14,904 bases of DNA from Candidatus Fermentibacterota bacterium (GCA_030620115.1 JAUXFG010000095.1:1-14904); one strand, 5' to 3'. Shown: positions 7,577 through 14,217, counted from the first letter of the stretch. Notes: a model not told the origin generated them from the sequence alone. Made by a program: numbers and translations.

Positions 7577-8953
7577 CTATCTATTCACCACCACCACATG
7601 TGTTTCCACACGGCCTGTTTCCCTTACCTTCAAGAGGTACACCCCAGAAGCAAGGGGCTTCCCTTGGGGGCCAATGAGCCCGAGTGATCCACCGAACTCT
7701 GAAAGCAATGCGGAGGAGATCTTCCGACCTGCCAGGTCCGACAGCTCCATAAAGAGAGACGATTCCCTTGGGGATATGGGACGAACATGCACCACATCCG
7801 CAGCAGGATTGGGCCAGACCATATAGAGGATCCGCTCCTCGGCCAGCACAGGCCCCTGGTCCGCACCCAAAGGCGCCACCACTGCTCCGTTCGTGGGGGG
7901 GAGACCCGTCGCCACGGGCCCGCAGATCAGCGTATCGACAGTTGCGTCAAAGAGCAGCAGGCCCGCCAGCTCCGGGTTCTCCCACGTGCCCTGATCAGCC
8001 ACATAGAAGATACTGTCGTGGACAAGAGCATAGGGCAAGTAGCCACCGCTGGAGCCGGGAAAGGGTTCGGAGATCGTTGCCGTGGGTAGATCGAATGCTC
8101 GAATCGAATTGACCCAGGTCTCATCGGAGATGATGAGGAAAACCCTATCCTCGAATGCGGCAACATGCGTCAGATTGCCCCCTAGCTCATCTTCGGTCAC
8201 GAGCACTTCTGGTTCCTCTCCGCCGGCCAGATCCAAGAGAACAAGGCCACCATCAGTGTAAGAGCTCCAATTGGCTGTACACCCGACAAGCAGGCAACTT
8301 CCGTTCCACGCCCACGATGTGGGATTCTCAAGGGGCAACCAGATCGGATCCAAAGCTCCGGTGGACGGGTCGGCGTCTACTATGGTGTCAGTGGCGGGAT
8401 CGATGATCGCCATACACCCCGGGCCCGCCGGATCCATCATGGCGGTATTACGGTCGAGCCTCTGGCAAACCACGAGAACCTTATCACCCCAACGGATCAG
8501 ATCGGTCATTTCTGGTATGCCATCAGAGCTGTCGGCAACCGAGGAGAGATCGATAGATCCCAGATGCTCCCCGGTCAAGGGATCCACAATAAGGAGTCCG
8601 CTCATCTCAAAAAGCGTCACATATGCTTTGTGATGATCGATCAGAAGAATATCCTGAGGATTGCTTCTGTTTCCCGTGGAGAACTGAATGAGGGGCGTCT
8701 CGAGATCATTCGCAGTGAGGACCGTGATATTGTCATATCCTAAACGATTGATGACAAAGATGTACCCGTCCTGGGAACGCACCACCGCATCTCCCGAGAC
8801 TGGTAAGGAGAGCACCGTGGTTTCACATGCGCCCGCGTCCTGACGGGCCATCCCACCACTGGAGAAATCACTAGTCACCCAGACCAAGAATTCCTGCGAA
8901 GAAGCTGGTGGGGTGATGAGTACGAGAAGAATAAGAAACAGGATTGCACGCAT
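7577..8953 (-). CDS. Secreted beta-propeller protein, BtuG-like cobalamin-binding candidate, with C-terminal sorting-type domain
   Basis: 458 residues. Signal peptide 1-20 (MRAILFLILLVLITPPASSQ) with an AxxQ-like signal peptidase I site and no lipobox Cys. Residues ~23-370 are repeated propeller-type blades: GDAVVRSQDGYIFVINRLGYDNITVL, KAYVTLFEMSGLLIVDPLTGEHLGSIDLS, GIPEMTDLIRWGDKVLVVCQRLDRN, MAIIDPATDTIVDADP and more. This resembles the surface beta-propellers that partner BtuB; BtuG of Bacteroides is known to bind B12 very tightly. Residues ~376-458 (VWPNPAADVVHV...LSDLAGR...GVYLLKV...VVVVNR) match the type A sorting/FlgD-like Ig domain pattern of type IX secretion substrates. ATG 8953 is set by a strong AGGAGGTG at 8966-8958. 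It is first in the operon, below a cobalamin riboswitch and terminator, with the receptor next. B12 binding is inference from family resemblance and context. Confidence 0.8.
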   Translation of the reverse strand: MRAILFLILLVLITPPASSQEFLVWVTSDFSSGGMARQDAGACETTVLSLPVSGDAVVRSQDGYIFVINRLGYDNITVLTANDLETPLIQFSTGNRSNPQDILLIDHHKAYVTLFEMSGLLIVDPLTGEHLGSIDLSSVADSSDGIPEMTDLIRWGDKVLVVCQRLDRNTAMMDPAGPGCMAIIDPATDTIVDADPSTGALDPIWLPLENPTSWAWNGSCLLVGCTANWSSYTDGGLVLLDLAGGEEPEVLVTEDELGGNLTHVAAFEDRVFLIISDETWVNSIRAFDLPTATISEPFPGSSGGYLPYALVHDSIFYVADQGTWENPELAGLLLFDATVDTLICGPVATGLPPTNGAVVAPLGADQGPVLAEERILYMVWPNPAADVVHVRPISPRESSLFMELSDLAGRKISSALLSEFGGSLGLIGPQGKPLASGVYLLKVRETGRVETHVVVVNR

Positions 8954-9034
8954 AGAACACCTCCTAAAGGCGCGCAGTGTGGAGATGTCCCGAGGCAGGA
9001 TTGTTCCAAGGAGACGGAGGGAGGACGTTCGTCA

Positions 9035-9065
9035 AAATGAAGAAAGCTCCGGCTCCCGGAGCTTT
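9035..9065 (-). terminator. Intrinsic terminator in the cobalamin leader (riboswitch expression platform)
   Basis: The arms 9065-9056 (AAAGCTCCGG) and 9052-9043 (CCGGAGCTTT) form a perfect 10-bp stem with a three-base loop, followed on the minus strand by CTTCATTTTG, a U-rich tract. It lies between the aptamer and the propeller gene start (8953), the right place for B12-dependent premature termination. Confidence 0.7.
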
Positions 9066-9110
9066 GGGGTTCTCAACCCACTTCCCGGCCCCGGGGAAGA
9101 CAACGGTCGA

Positions 9111-9269
9111 GCAAGGCAGGCAGGTTTTCTGGCTCCCGGATCATCCTAATTCCCGCGCCTTCCCGCCATTCGGCAGTGGCTCCTGCGGGTTTCGTACCCG
9201 GTCACAGCGGCGGCCCCGCGACGGCTTCGCACCGTCTTCCCTTTTACCCGTAAGGGGCACCTGTCTTGC
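9111..9269 (-). ncRNA. Cobalamin (adenosylcobalamin-class) riboswitch aptamer
   Basis: Reading the minus strand, the conserved cobalamin-element blocks appear in order. First is the closing arm GCAAG (9269-9265), which pairs with CTTGC (9115-9111). Then come AGGTGCC, AAGGGAAGACGGTGCGAAGC, GGGGCCGCCGCTGTGACCGG and GCCACTG (9180-9174). These are followed by GGCGGGAAGGCG, TTAGGATGATCCGGGAGCC and the B12 box GAGCCAGAAAACCTGCC (9135-9119), close to the classic AGCCAGGAGACCTGCC. A full set in the right order over ~160 bases is strong evidence. It controls the downstream propeller gene and TonB receptor: B12 binding should favour the terminator at 9065-9035 and shut the operon off. No transcription start could be identified confidently, so readthrough from rpsT is possible. 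Confidence 0.95.
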
Positions 9270-9275
9270 TCTCCT

Positions 9276-9386
9276 GCAACGCGCGATGGCGTTGCTCTTA
9301 CGTGGAGACGGAGTACAACTCCGTGCTCCACCATATGCACGCCGACACGTAATCCCGTACCCCTATCTCGTCAAACACGAGAGGGG
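9276..9386 (-). other. Three consecutive stem-loops between rpsT and the riboswitch
   Basis: The spacer below rpsT holds three hairpins. At 9360-9386 CCCCT-AT-CTCGT pairs with ACGAG-AGGGG around a five-base loop, with a two-base bulge. At 9304-9329 GGAG-ACGGAGT pairs with ACTCCGT-G-CTCC, 11 bp with one bulge and a three-base loop. At 9276-9295 GCAACGC pairs with GCGTTGC, 7 bp with a six-base loop. None is followed by a T tract on the minus strand. They may be the processed 3' end of the rpsT mRNA, or the 5' part of the leader; the third abuts the aptamer. Confidence 0.5.
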
Positions 9387-9416
9387 CGCCGGTCTATATG
9401 CCGCCGAACTCTTGAA

Positions 9417-9680
9417 CTACTGTTCTGAGCCTATACTGTTGGCAAACTTCGAAAGACGCGACTTATTCCTGTCTGCGGTACGCTTCTTGATGACGCCCTT
9501 CTTGGCTGCCCGGTCGATGACGGAAATCGCTTTGGGAAGAACTGTTGCAACCTCCTCAGCGCTGGAGGCGCTCCGCACCTTCTTCTTCATTGTCCTTACT
9601 TCGGACATCACTGCCCGATTTCGATTCCGCCTCTTCGCATCCTGGCGCAGGCTTTTGGCTTGCGACTTATGATGAGGCAA
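9417..9680 (-). CDS. rpsT: 30S ribosomal protein S20
   Basis: 87 residues, the usual S20 length. The N-terminus PHHKSQAKSLRQDAKRRNRNRA and the later AAKKGVIKKRTADRNKSRLSKFAN are the characteristic highly basic helical segments of this protein, which binds 16S rRNA early in small-subunit assembly. The start is TTG at 9680, giving the expected M-P-H-H-K-S; no ATG or GTG would. A purine-rich AAGGGGGTG lies about five bases upstream (within 9694-9685) and supports it. E. coli rpsT also starts with UUG, where weak initiation is linked to autoregulation. It stands alone here, as is common for rpsT, with a possible promoter at 9750-9722. The cobalamin leader follows ~150 bases downstream on the same strand. 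Confidence 0.97.
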   Translation of the reverse strand: MPHHKSQAKSLRQDAKRRNRNRAVMSEVRTMKKKVRSASSAEEVATVLPKAISVIDRAAKKGVIKKRTADRNKSRLSKFANSIGSEQ

Positions 9681-9721
9681 TAAACACCCCCTTCAATCCA
9701 TGACTTGTGTTTCTTGATTGC

Positions 9722-9750
9722 GATATATGAGAAAAACGCTCTAAGTGCAA
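9722..9750 (-). promoter_or_regulatory. Weak candidate promoter for rpsT
   Basis: Minus strand: -35-like TTGCAC (9750-9745, about 3/6) with a 17-base spacer to -10-like TATATC (9727-9722, 4/6). It would start transcription ~35 bases before the TTG start. Position is sensible but the match is poor. Confidence 0.3.
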
Positions 9751-9840
9751 TTCTGGCGGACCAACATGTCATGAGAGAAGCTCGTGGTCAAGACCTCCTT
9801 CTTGTTTGCCTTCCCACACAGATTCCAGCCGCACCGCCCC

Positions 9841-9869
9841 TTGACTCGGGCGAAACTGCCCACTACAAT
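9841..9869 (+). promoter_or_regulatory. Sigma70-type promoter for the sulfatase-like/epmA operon
   Basis: TTGACT (9841-9846, 5/6), a spacer of exactly 17 bases, and TACAAT (9864-9869, 5/6). The start site would be near 9876, about 45 bases before the GTG at 9923. This is the best promoter match in the window. It lies in the ~240-base divergent spacer between rpsT and this operon. Confidence 0.65.
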
Positions 9870-9922
9870 CTTCCTCCACCAACAACGGGCTGCCTCATTC
9901 GAAGCAAGGAAGGCGAACAGAC

Positions 9923-12289
9923 GTGGCCAAACGCTCATTGATCAGAACTGATCGACACCGCATCGATCTTGTGTGTGGCAGGCACTCGATATTTGGTTGC
10001 TTCCGATTCCTCCTTCCTGTTCTCGCGGCTGGATTTTTGGTCGCAGTGGCGTGTGAGAAGCATCGTGATGGACCAGTACGCCCTGGGGAGAGTCTCTTTG
10101 ACCTCCTCACCAGCGCTACGGTACGATCGTATCCCCAAACCACGTTGCCAGGGAAATTGAGAGATCATCTTTCAATGTCTTCGCATTTCAGACTGCGATC
10201 TAGTGTCTTGGATACCTCAGAATGGATGAATGCCGGGCCTCTCCCTCAACGATATAGAAAGGCCCTGGGCTCACAATCAGCCGTGGGATATTGGACCGCC
10301 AGGCCTTCTATTGCTCCCTCAGATAGATCTGATTCTGGCGTGATATACAGATTTGGGAAAAGAGTTCGTCCTTGGCGCGTCGATCACGATCCTTTCCCCG
10401 GAGCGCATATCTGGTGGGATTCAGCCAGCGCGGCTCTCCGTGCGTTGTCGCCTCGCCCTCCTCATGGCATATCCATGGAGTTCCTTGTCCCGCGCCATGC
10501 GGAGCTCGGAGCCTATGAGATCCAATGGAACTCCGCCCACGAGGGTCAACAACGAACCTGGCCTCGTCCGGGCGATCTTGTACGATCAGTGGAGATGCAG
10601 CGTGTGAGCAGGCGTGCTCTCTTCCTTCCTGCGCCGGGAGAAGTGACGATCCCCGTGGGGATCCTCTCATGCGACAGACTGGAGGTTTCGGTAGGCCTCA
10701 TTGATCATTGCTACGAGGTGGTAGGCGATCATGTGGCGCAGAGACAAGGATGCAGCAATGGGATGACATTCTCCATCAAGATCTCCGCGGGATGGCGAAC
10801 TTCGACTGTATGGCGACGTCACGTTACCCAGGACGAGATGGGCCGGTGGCTCCCGGAAGAATCCGTCGATCTGAAAGCCTTCTTGGGCAAGAAAGCCACT
10901 ATTCATTTGGTGACCGAGCCCACTCCGGATGGCAATTGCGACTTCGACTATGGGGTCTTTGCGGAACTCCGACTGGCCGGCCGGCCGAAGAGGGAAGTAG
11001 GTCGGCCCCACATCATCATGATTGACATTGACACGTTGAGAAGAGACCGCCTGGGTGTGTTTGGCTATGAGCGTGCCACGACTCCACGCCTCGATCGGTG
11101 GGCAACATCTTGTGCAGTAGCATTCGACAACTGCGTCGCAACCGCTTCATGGACACTTCCTTCCACGGCTTCGATGTTCACGGGGTTGGCCGTGCATCAA
11201 CATGGAATAGATCGTTTCTCGAAGGCGTTGTCGGTGGAGGATCGACCATTGCCGCTTCTCCTACGGGAGGCGGGCTACGAAACCTATGGAGTGGCCGAGG
11301 GCGGCTACGTGAGTGCGGATTTCGGATTTGCGATCGGTTTTGACCAGTATGACTGTGGCCGGCTCAAGAACCCCGGATGGAGTGATGTGCTCTCATGGCT
11401 GCGATCGAGACGGAGTGAACAGCCATTCTTCCTTTTTCTTCATACGTACATAGTCCACGCTCCCTACCCATTCGATGACCACTTCCTCGATCATTTAGAT
11501 CCCTATACCGGTCCGCTGCAAGGACACATGGTGGACTATCCGAATATCATCGCTCCCTATATGAGCGGTGAACTCGATCTCTCTTCCGAGGACCGGCGGT
11601 ACATCAGCGATCTCTATGACGCACAAGTCTATCGTATGGACAGTGCCGTAGGTGATTTCCTCGACAGTCTAGGGATGATCCTCAAGGATTCGCCCTACGC
11701 AGTGATATTCACCTCAGATCACGGGGAAGAGTTCTTTGAGCACGGACAAATGGGACACGGGCAATCCCTCTACAGCGAGCTCCTCAGGGTCCCCCTCATC
11801 ATCCGATTCCCCGCGCATGACAGCGGTCTGCAGGTTGGTCGCAGCTCAGCGCCTGTGTCACTGGTGGACATAGTGCCTACAATACTTGATATCGCTGGCC
11901 TGCCGGTCCCCGAGAGACTCCCCGGCCGTTCATTGCTGCATGCCATTCCTGAAGGACGCGTCAGAGTTGCCTCCCACTATGAGAGGGTCCACGGAATACA
12001 AAGCGGGAAGTACAAACTCATTCTTGGTCCAATTCCAAGCCTTCAAGGCCTTTCTCCCCCCCGACAGCTCTTCTGCCTCTCTGAAGACCCGGACGAGCGC
12101 GTCAATCTGGCTGACACCAAACCGGACATCGCGAAGATTCTCATCGAGAAACTCCACCGTTATCAACGGCAGCACGTAGCGAGAGAATATCCCAAGCCAA
12201 CACGTAGATCACCAAATACGCGGAGGGATCTTGCCAGGCTGAGAGCCCTGGGCTATGTACAAGACCAGGGTCCCTCGCAAGTTCAATGA
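9923..12289 (+). CDS. Sulfatase-superfamily (PF00884) lipoprotein hydrolase/transferase lacking the formylglycine Cys
   Basis: 788 residues. A long basic N-terminus leads into a hydrophobic segment, LLPVLAAGFLVAVAC, ending at a plausible lipobox Cys44, so it is likely exported and membrane-anchored. Residues ~45-360 show no domain I recognise. The alkaline-phosphatase/sulfatase fold starts at HIIMIDIDTLRRDRLGVFGY (metal ligand D370, possibly D368), continues with HTYIVHAPYPF, and has the late metal motif TSDHGEEFFEHGQMGHGQSLYSELLRVPLIIRFP (D599, H600, H612). Where sulfatases carry C/S-x-P-S-R, this has S409-W-T-L-P-S-T, so the formylglycine residue is absent and T411 would be the aligned nucleophile. 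That resembles phospho- or phosphoethanolamine-type members more than true sulfatases. GTG start with AGGCGA upstream. It lies 18 bases before the EpmA-like gene under the promoter at 9841. Substrate unknown. Confidence 0.85.
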   Translation: MAKRSLIRTDRHRIDLVCGRHSIFGCFRFLLPVLAAGFLVAVACEKHRDGPVRPGESLFDLLTSATVRSYPQTTLPGKLRDHLSMSSHFRLRSSVLDTSEWMNAGPLPQRYRKALGSQSAVGYWTARPSIAPSDRSDSGVIYRFGKRVRPWRVDHDPFPGAHIWWDSASAALRALSPRPPHGISMEFLVPRHAELGAYEIQWNSAHEGQQRTWPRPGDLVRSVEMQRVSRRALFLPAPGEVTIPVGILSCDRLEVSVGLIDHCYEVVGDHVAQRQGCSNGMTFSIKISAGWRTSTVWRRHVTQDEMGRWLPEESVDLKAFLGKKATIHLVTEPTPDGNCDFDYGVFAELRLAGRPKREVGRPHIIMIDIDTLRRDRLGVFGYERATTPRLDRWATSCAVAFDNCVATASWTLPSTASMFTGLAVHQHGIDRFSKALSVEDRPLPLLLREAGYETYGVAEGGYVSADFGFAIGFDQYDCGRLKNPGWSDVLSWLRSRRSEQPFFLFLHTYIVHAPYPFDDHFLDHLDPYTGPLQGHMVDYPNIIAPYMSGELDLSSEDRRYISDLYDAQVYRMDSAVGDFLDSLGMILKDSPYAVIFTSDHGEEFFEHGQMGHGQSLYSELLRVPLIIRFPAHDSGLQVGRSSAPVSLVDIVPTILDIAGLPVPERLPGRSLLHAIPEGRVRVASHYERVHGIQSGKYKLILGPIPSLQGLSPPRQLFCLSEDPDERVNLADTKPDIAKILIEKLHRYQRQHVAREYPKPTRRSPNTRRDLARLRALGYVQDQGPSQVQ

Positions 12290-12301
12290 GAGAGGGACCC
12301 T
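12267..12301 (+). promoter_or_regulatory. 10-bp inverted repeat spanning the sulfatase-like stop and the epmA leader
   Basis: AGGGTCCCTC (12267-12276) and GAGGGACCCT (12292-12301) are perfectly complementary with a 15-base loop that holds the upstream gene's TGA (12287-12289). The right arm ends six bases before the epmA ATG (12308) and includes the purine-rich GAGGGA. No T tract follows, so it is not a standard terminator. It could mask the epmA ribosome binding site until ribosomes finishing the upstream gene melt it (inference). Confidence 0.55.
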
Positions 12302-12307
12302 AGGTCG

Positions 12308-13654
12308 ATGAAGAGGACGCCGCGCTACGGGAGGTTTTTTACCAGCACATCTGGCCCGCGGCACATCGTCATACGAGGAAGAGTGGAGAGCGTTGAAAGG
12401 ACCCGCCTTATCATCCGTTCCGAGGGGGAGCTTGTTGCGGTGCACTTCCGGCAGGCTCCGGGATTGTATCGCGGGGATATCGTCGAGATTATGGTTCAGA
12501 AGTCAGATGAGCGCGTTGATTATCTGACACACAAGCTCCTTGTAAGACCGGCGGAGGATCCCGTCGGGGTACGACACTCGATGTATCACGAAATGAGATC
12601 AAAGTTCGAAAACCTCCACGCCCGTGCCCGCATGTGGTCTCGCGTGAGATCCTTTTTCCAGGAACGAGGCTTCCTGGAAATCCAAACCCCGAGCCTCGTG
12701 CTCTCGCCGGGCATGGAGCCGAGTCTCGGGTTTTTCACTACAACATACGTAGACCACCAGCAGAGACCCCACGTGTACTACCTGCCCACTTCACCGGAGT
12801 TTTCTCTCAAGAAAGCGCTCTGCGCCGGCTACGAGAGAATCTATGACATACGGCCCGTGTTCCGTAATTTTGGGGAACTGGGCCCACTCCATCATCCTGA
12901 GTTCACCATGCTTGAGTGGTACCGTGCATACGCTGACTACACCGCCATCATGCACGATACCGAAGAACTGGTCTCCCTCTTGGCTCGCGAGCTCGTGGGC
13001 AAGGAGCCGGTGCCCTTCAGAGGCATCAGGATTTCCTGGGAACCCCCCTACCCCCGGAAAAGCGTTCAAGAAGCGTGGAGCCAATTCGTTGGTATCGATC
13101 TCCTTGCATGCCTTCAGGACCCCACTTACATGCATGCACAGTGCCAGGAGGTCCTTGAGAGGACCCTGCCCGCTGACGAGGATCAGACGACTCTCTTCCA
13201 CCGCGTCATGCTGGAGATCGTGGAACCACAGCTGGGCCTCGATAAGCCAATGATCCTCTACGACTATCCCGCGGATCTGGCGGCACTTTCGGTGATAAAG
13301 CAGGGAGAGCCGTTGCTTTGCGAACGTTTTGAGCTCTATATCGCCGGGGTGGAGATCGCAAACGCGTTCACAGAATTGAACGACCCTCGTGAGATGGCGC
13401 TTCGCATTCGCCGGGATCGGGGATTGCAGATGTCGGCTGGTATCCCTCCAAGCCCGGTGGATGGCCAACTTCTCAGAGCTCTCCGGCAGGGAATGCCCCC
13501 GGCCGGCGGCATTGCCCTGGGCATGGATAGACTTCTCATGGCGCTTCTGGGAATCTCCACCATTGAAGAGGTAATCCCCTTTCCACTCTCTGACCTGACA
13601 TCTCACGAACAGCGACTGGGAAGGCTCGGCGAGGATAGGAATGAGGGTTGTTGA
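12308..13654 (+). CDS. epmA: EpmA-like elongation factor P lysyltransferase (GenX/PoxA family, LysRS paralogue) with N-terminal OB-like extension
   Basis: EpmA attaches (R)-beta-lysine to a conserved lysine of elongation factor P, helping ribosomes through polyproline stretches. From ~95 the sequence follows E. coli EpmA closely: YYLPTSPEFSLKKALCAG (158-174), class II motif 2 VFRNFGELGPLHHPEFTMLEWYR (184-206), FELYIAGVEIANAFTELNDPRE (341-362) and GGIALGMDRLLM (400-411). A403 matches the Ala that separates EpmA from lysyl-tRNA synthetase, which has Gly there. At 448 residues it is over 100 longer than E. coli EpmA (~325). The extra N-terminus (~18-80, HIVIRGRVESVERTRLIIRS...YRGDIVEIMV) is beta-rich and looks like a small OB fold, though it is much shorter than a normal LysRS anticodon domain. 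efp and epmB are not in this window. ATG 12308 has AGG five bases upstream. Target assignment is by family. Confidence 0.85.
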   Translation: MKRTPRYGRFFTSTSGPRHIVIRGRVESVERTRLIIRSEGELVAVHFRQAPGLYRGDIVEIMVQKSDERVDYLTHKLLVRPAEDPVGVRHSMYHEMRSKFENLHARARMWSRVRSFFQERGFLEIQTPSLVLSPGMEPSLGFFTTTYVDHQQRPHVYYLPTSPEFSLKKALCAGYERIYDIRPVFRNFGELGPLHHPEFTMLEWYRAYADYTAIMHDTEELVSLLARELVGKEPVPFRGIRISWEPPYPRKSVQEAWSQFVGIDLLACLQDPTYMHAQCQEVLERTLPADEDQTTLFHRVMLEIVEPQLGLDKPMILYDYPADLAALSVIKQGEPLLCERFELYIAGVEIANAFTELNDPREMALRIRRDRGLQMSAGIPPSPVDGQLLRALRQGMPPAGGIALGMDRLLMALLGISTIEEVIPFPLSDLTSHEQRLGRLGEDRNEGC

Positions 13655-13719
13655 CAGCGCAGTGCTTCGATATCACCTTCGTTGACTTTTCTCTTTGGAG
13701 GCTTCACCATTTCCGGGCA
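13655..13719. other. Spacer after epmA, no gene seen
   Basis: First part of a ~630-base gap between the EpmA-like gene and the aminotransferase. I see no clear terminator. CCGGG at 13713-13717 and CCCGG at 13724-13728 can form a short stem that runs into the repeat. The rest of the gap is the nested repeat (13720-14124), about 90 bases without recognised content (14125-14217) and the palindrome at 14218-14237. Confidence 0.5.
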
Positions 13720-14124
13720 TTAACCCGGACTTCTCACCGGCTTTCGAAGCGAAACGGCTGAGATGGTTCTGAATGCTAGCTCGGACTTCTCGCCGGCTTC
13801 CGTAGCGAGACAGAAGAGATGGTTGTGGCTGCAAGGCTTGCGACCGAGGCTCCCGCAGGCGTATCCTCTGCGATACGTCGAGGAAGCCGATAGAGCGTAA
13901 CGCAGCAGACGGAGCCATATCGGATGTCGCAGCCGAAAGCTGATGAGAAGTCCGGGCTCGGCTTGCGACTGAGGACCCCGGTTCTGTCAGGGCGTAGCCT
14001 GGCTCCGCCGTGGCGACCTGTCCCGGCGAAGCTCGAAGAGCGGAGACGGAAGCCCGAAGGCGTATCCTCTGTCCCGCGTCGGACGCGGGACTGCAGCCGT
14101 AAGTTGGTGAGAAGTTCGGGTTAA
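13720..14124. repeat. Outer copy of the dispersed repeat family, interrupted by an inner copy
   Basis: The outermost ends are inverted: TTAACCCGGACTTCTCACC at 13720-13738 and GGTGAGAAGTTCGGGTTAA at 14106-14124, with one mismatch. The left fragment (13720-13775) carries the family's first ~55 bases (ACTTCTCACCGGCTTTCG...GAGATGG). The right fragment (13959-14124) resumes with GGCTTGCGACTGAGG, the block that follows directly in intact copies, and includes GGCGTATCCTCT at 14059-14070. Between the two sits a complete second copy. The right fragment also holds a hairpin with 9-bp arms (GTCCCGCGT/ACGCGGGAC, 14071-14091), where other copies have the GCGATACG arm. It is longer than copy A because of extra sequence at ~13975-14050. 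Confidence 0.75.
13776..13958. repeat. Inner copy of the dispersed repeat family, inserted in the outer copy
   Basis: At 183 bases it is nearly the same length as copy A (187). Left end CTAGCTCGGACTTCTCGCC (13776-13794) and right end GATGAGAAGTCCGGGCT (13942-13958) are inverted repeats with a few mismatches. The interior matches copy A in order: GCAAGGCTTGCGACCGAGG, GGCGTATCCTCTGCGATACG, ATAGAGCGTAACG and GCCATATCGG. The hairpin GGCGTATC/GATACGTC (13858-13865, 13872-13879) keeps its stem with one G-U pair in place of G-C. Confidence 0.75.
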
Positions 14125-14217
14125 GTACGCAAGAAATGGAATGGTTAGGATTCGTGTAAGAGATAATTCGTGATCATGACGCACAGATTTGCGGCAGATT
14201 TGGTCTCCCCCATGTAG

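Noticed and set aside
9360-9416. tRNA or intrinsic terminator after rpsT
   Set aside because: The GTTCAAGAGTTCGG-like stretch does not fit a tRNA cloverleaf, and the hairpin at 9360-9386 lacks a U tract.
12791-13606. 271-codon minus-strand open frame
   Set aside because: Lies wholly antisense to the EpmA-like gene, whose conserved motifs fix the true strand and frame; the antisense translation shows no domain.
13720-14130. Integron attC site or gene-cassette boundary
   Set aside because: The right end GTTAAGT fits GTTRRRY, but the left end does not give a matching RYYYAAC core. Genes here are on both strands and no integrase is present.
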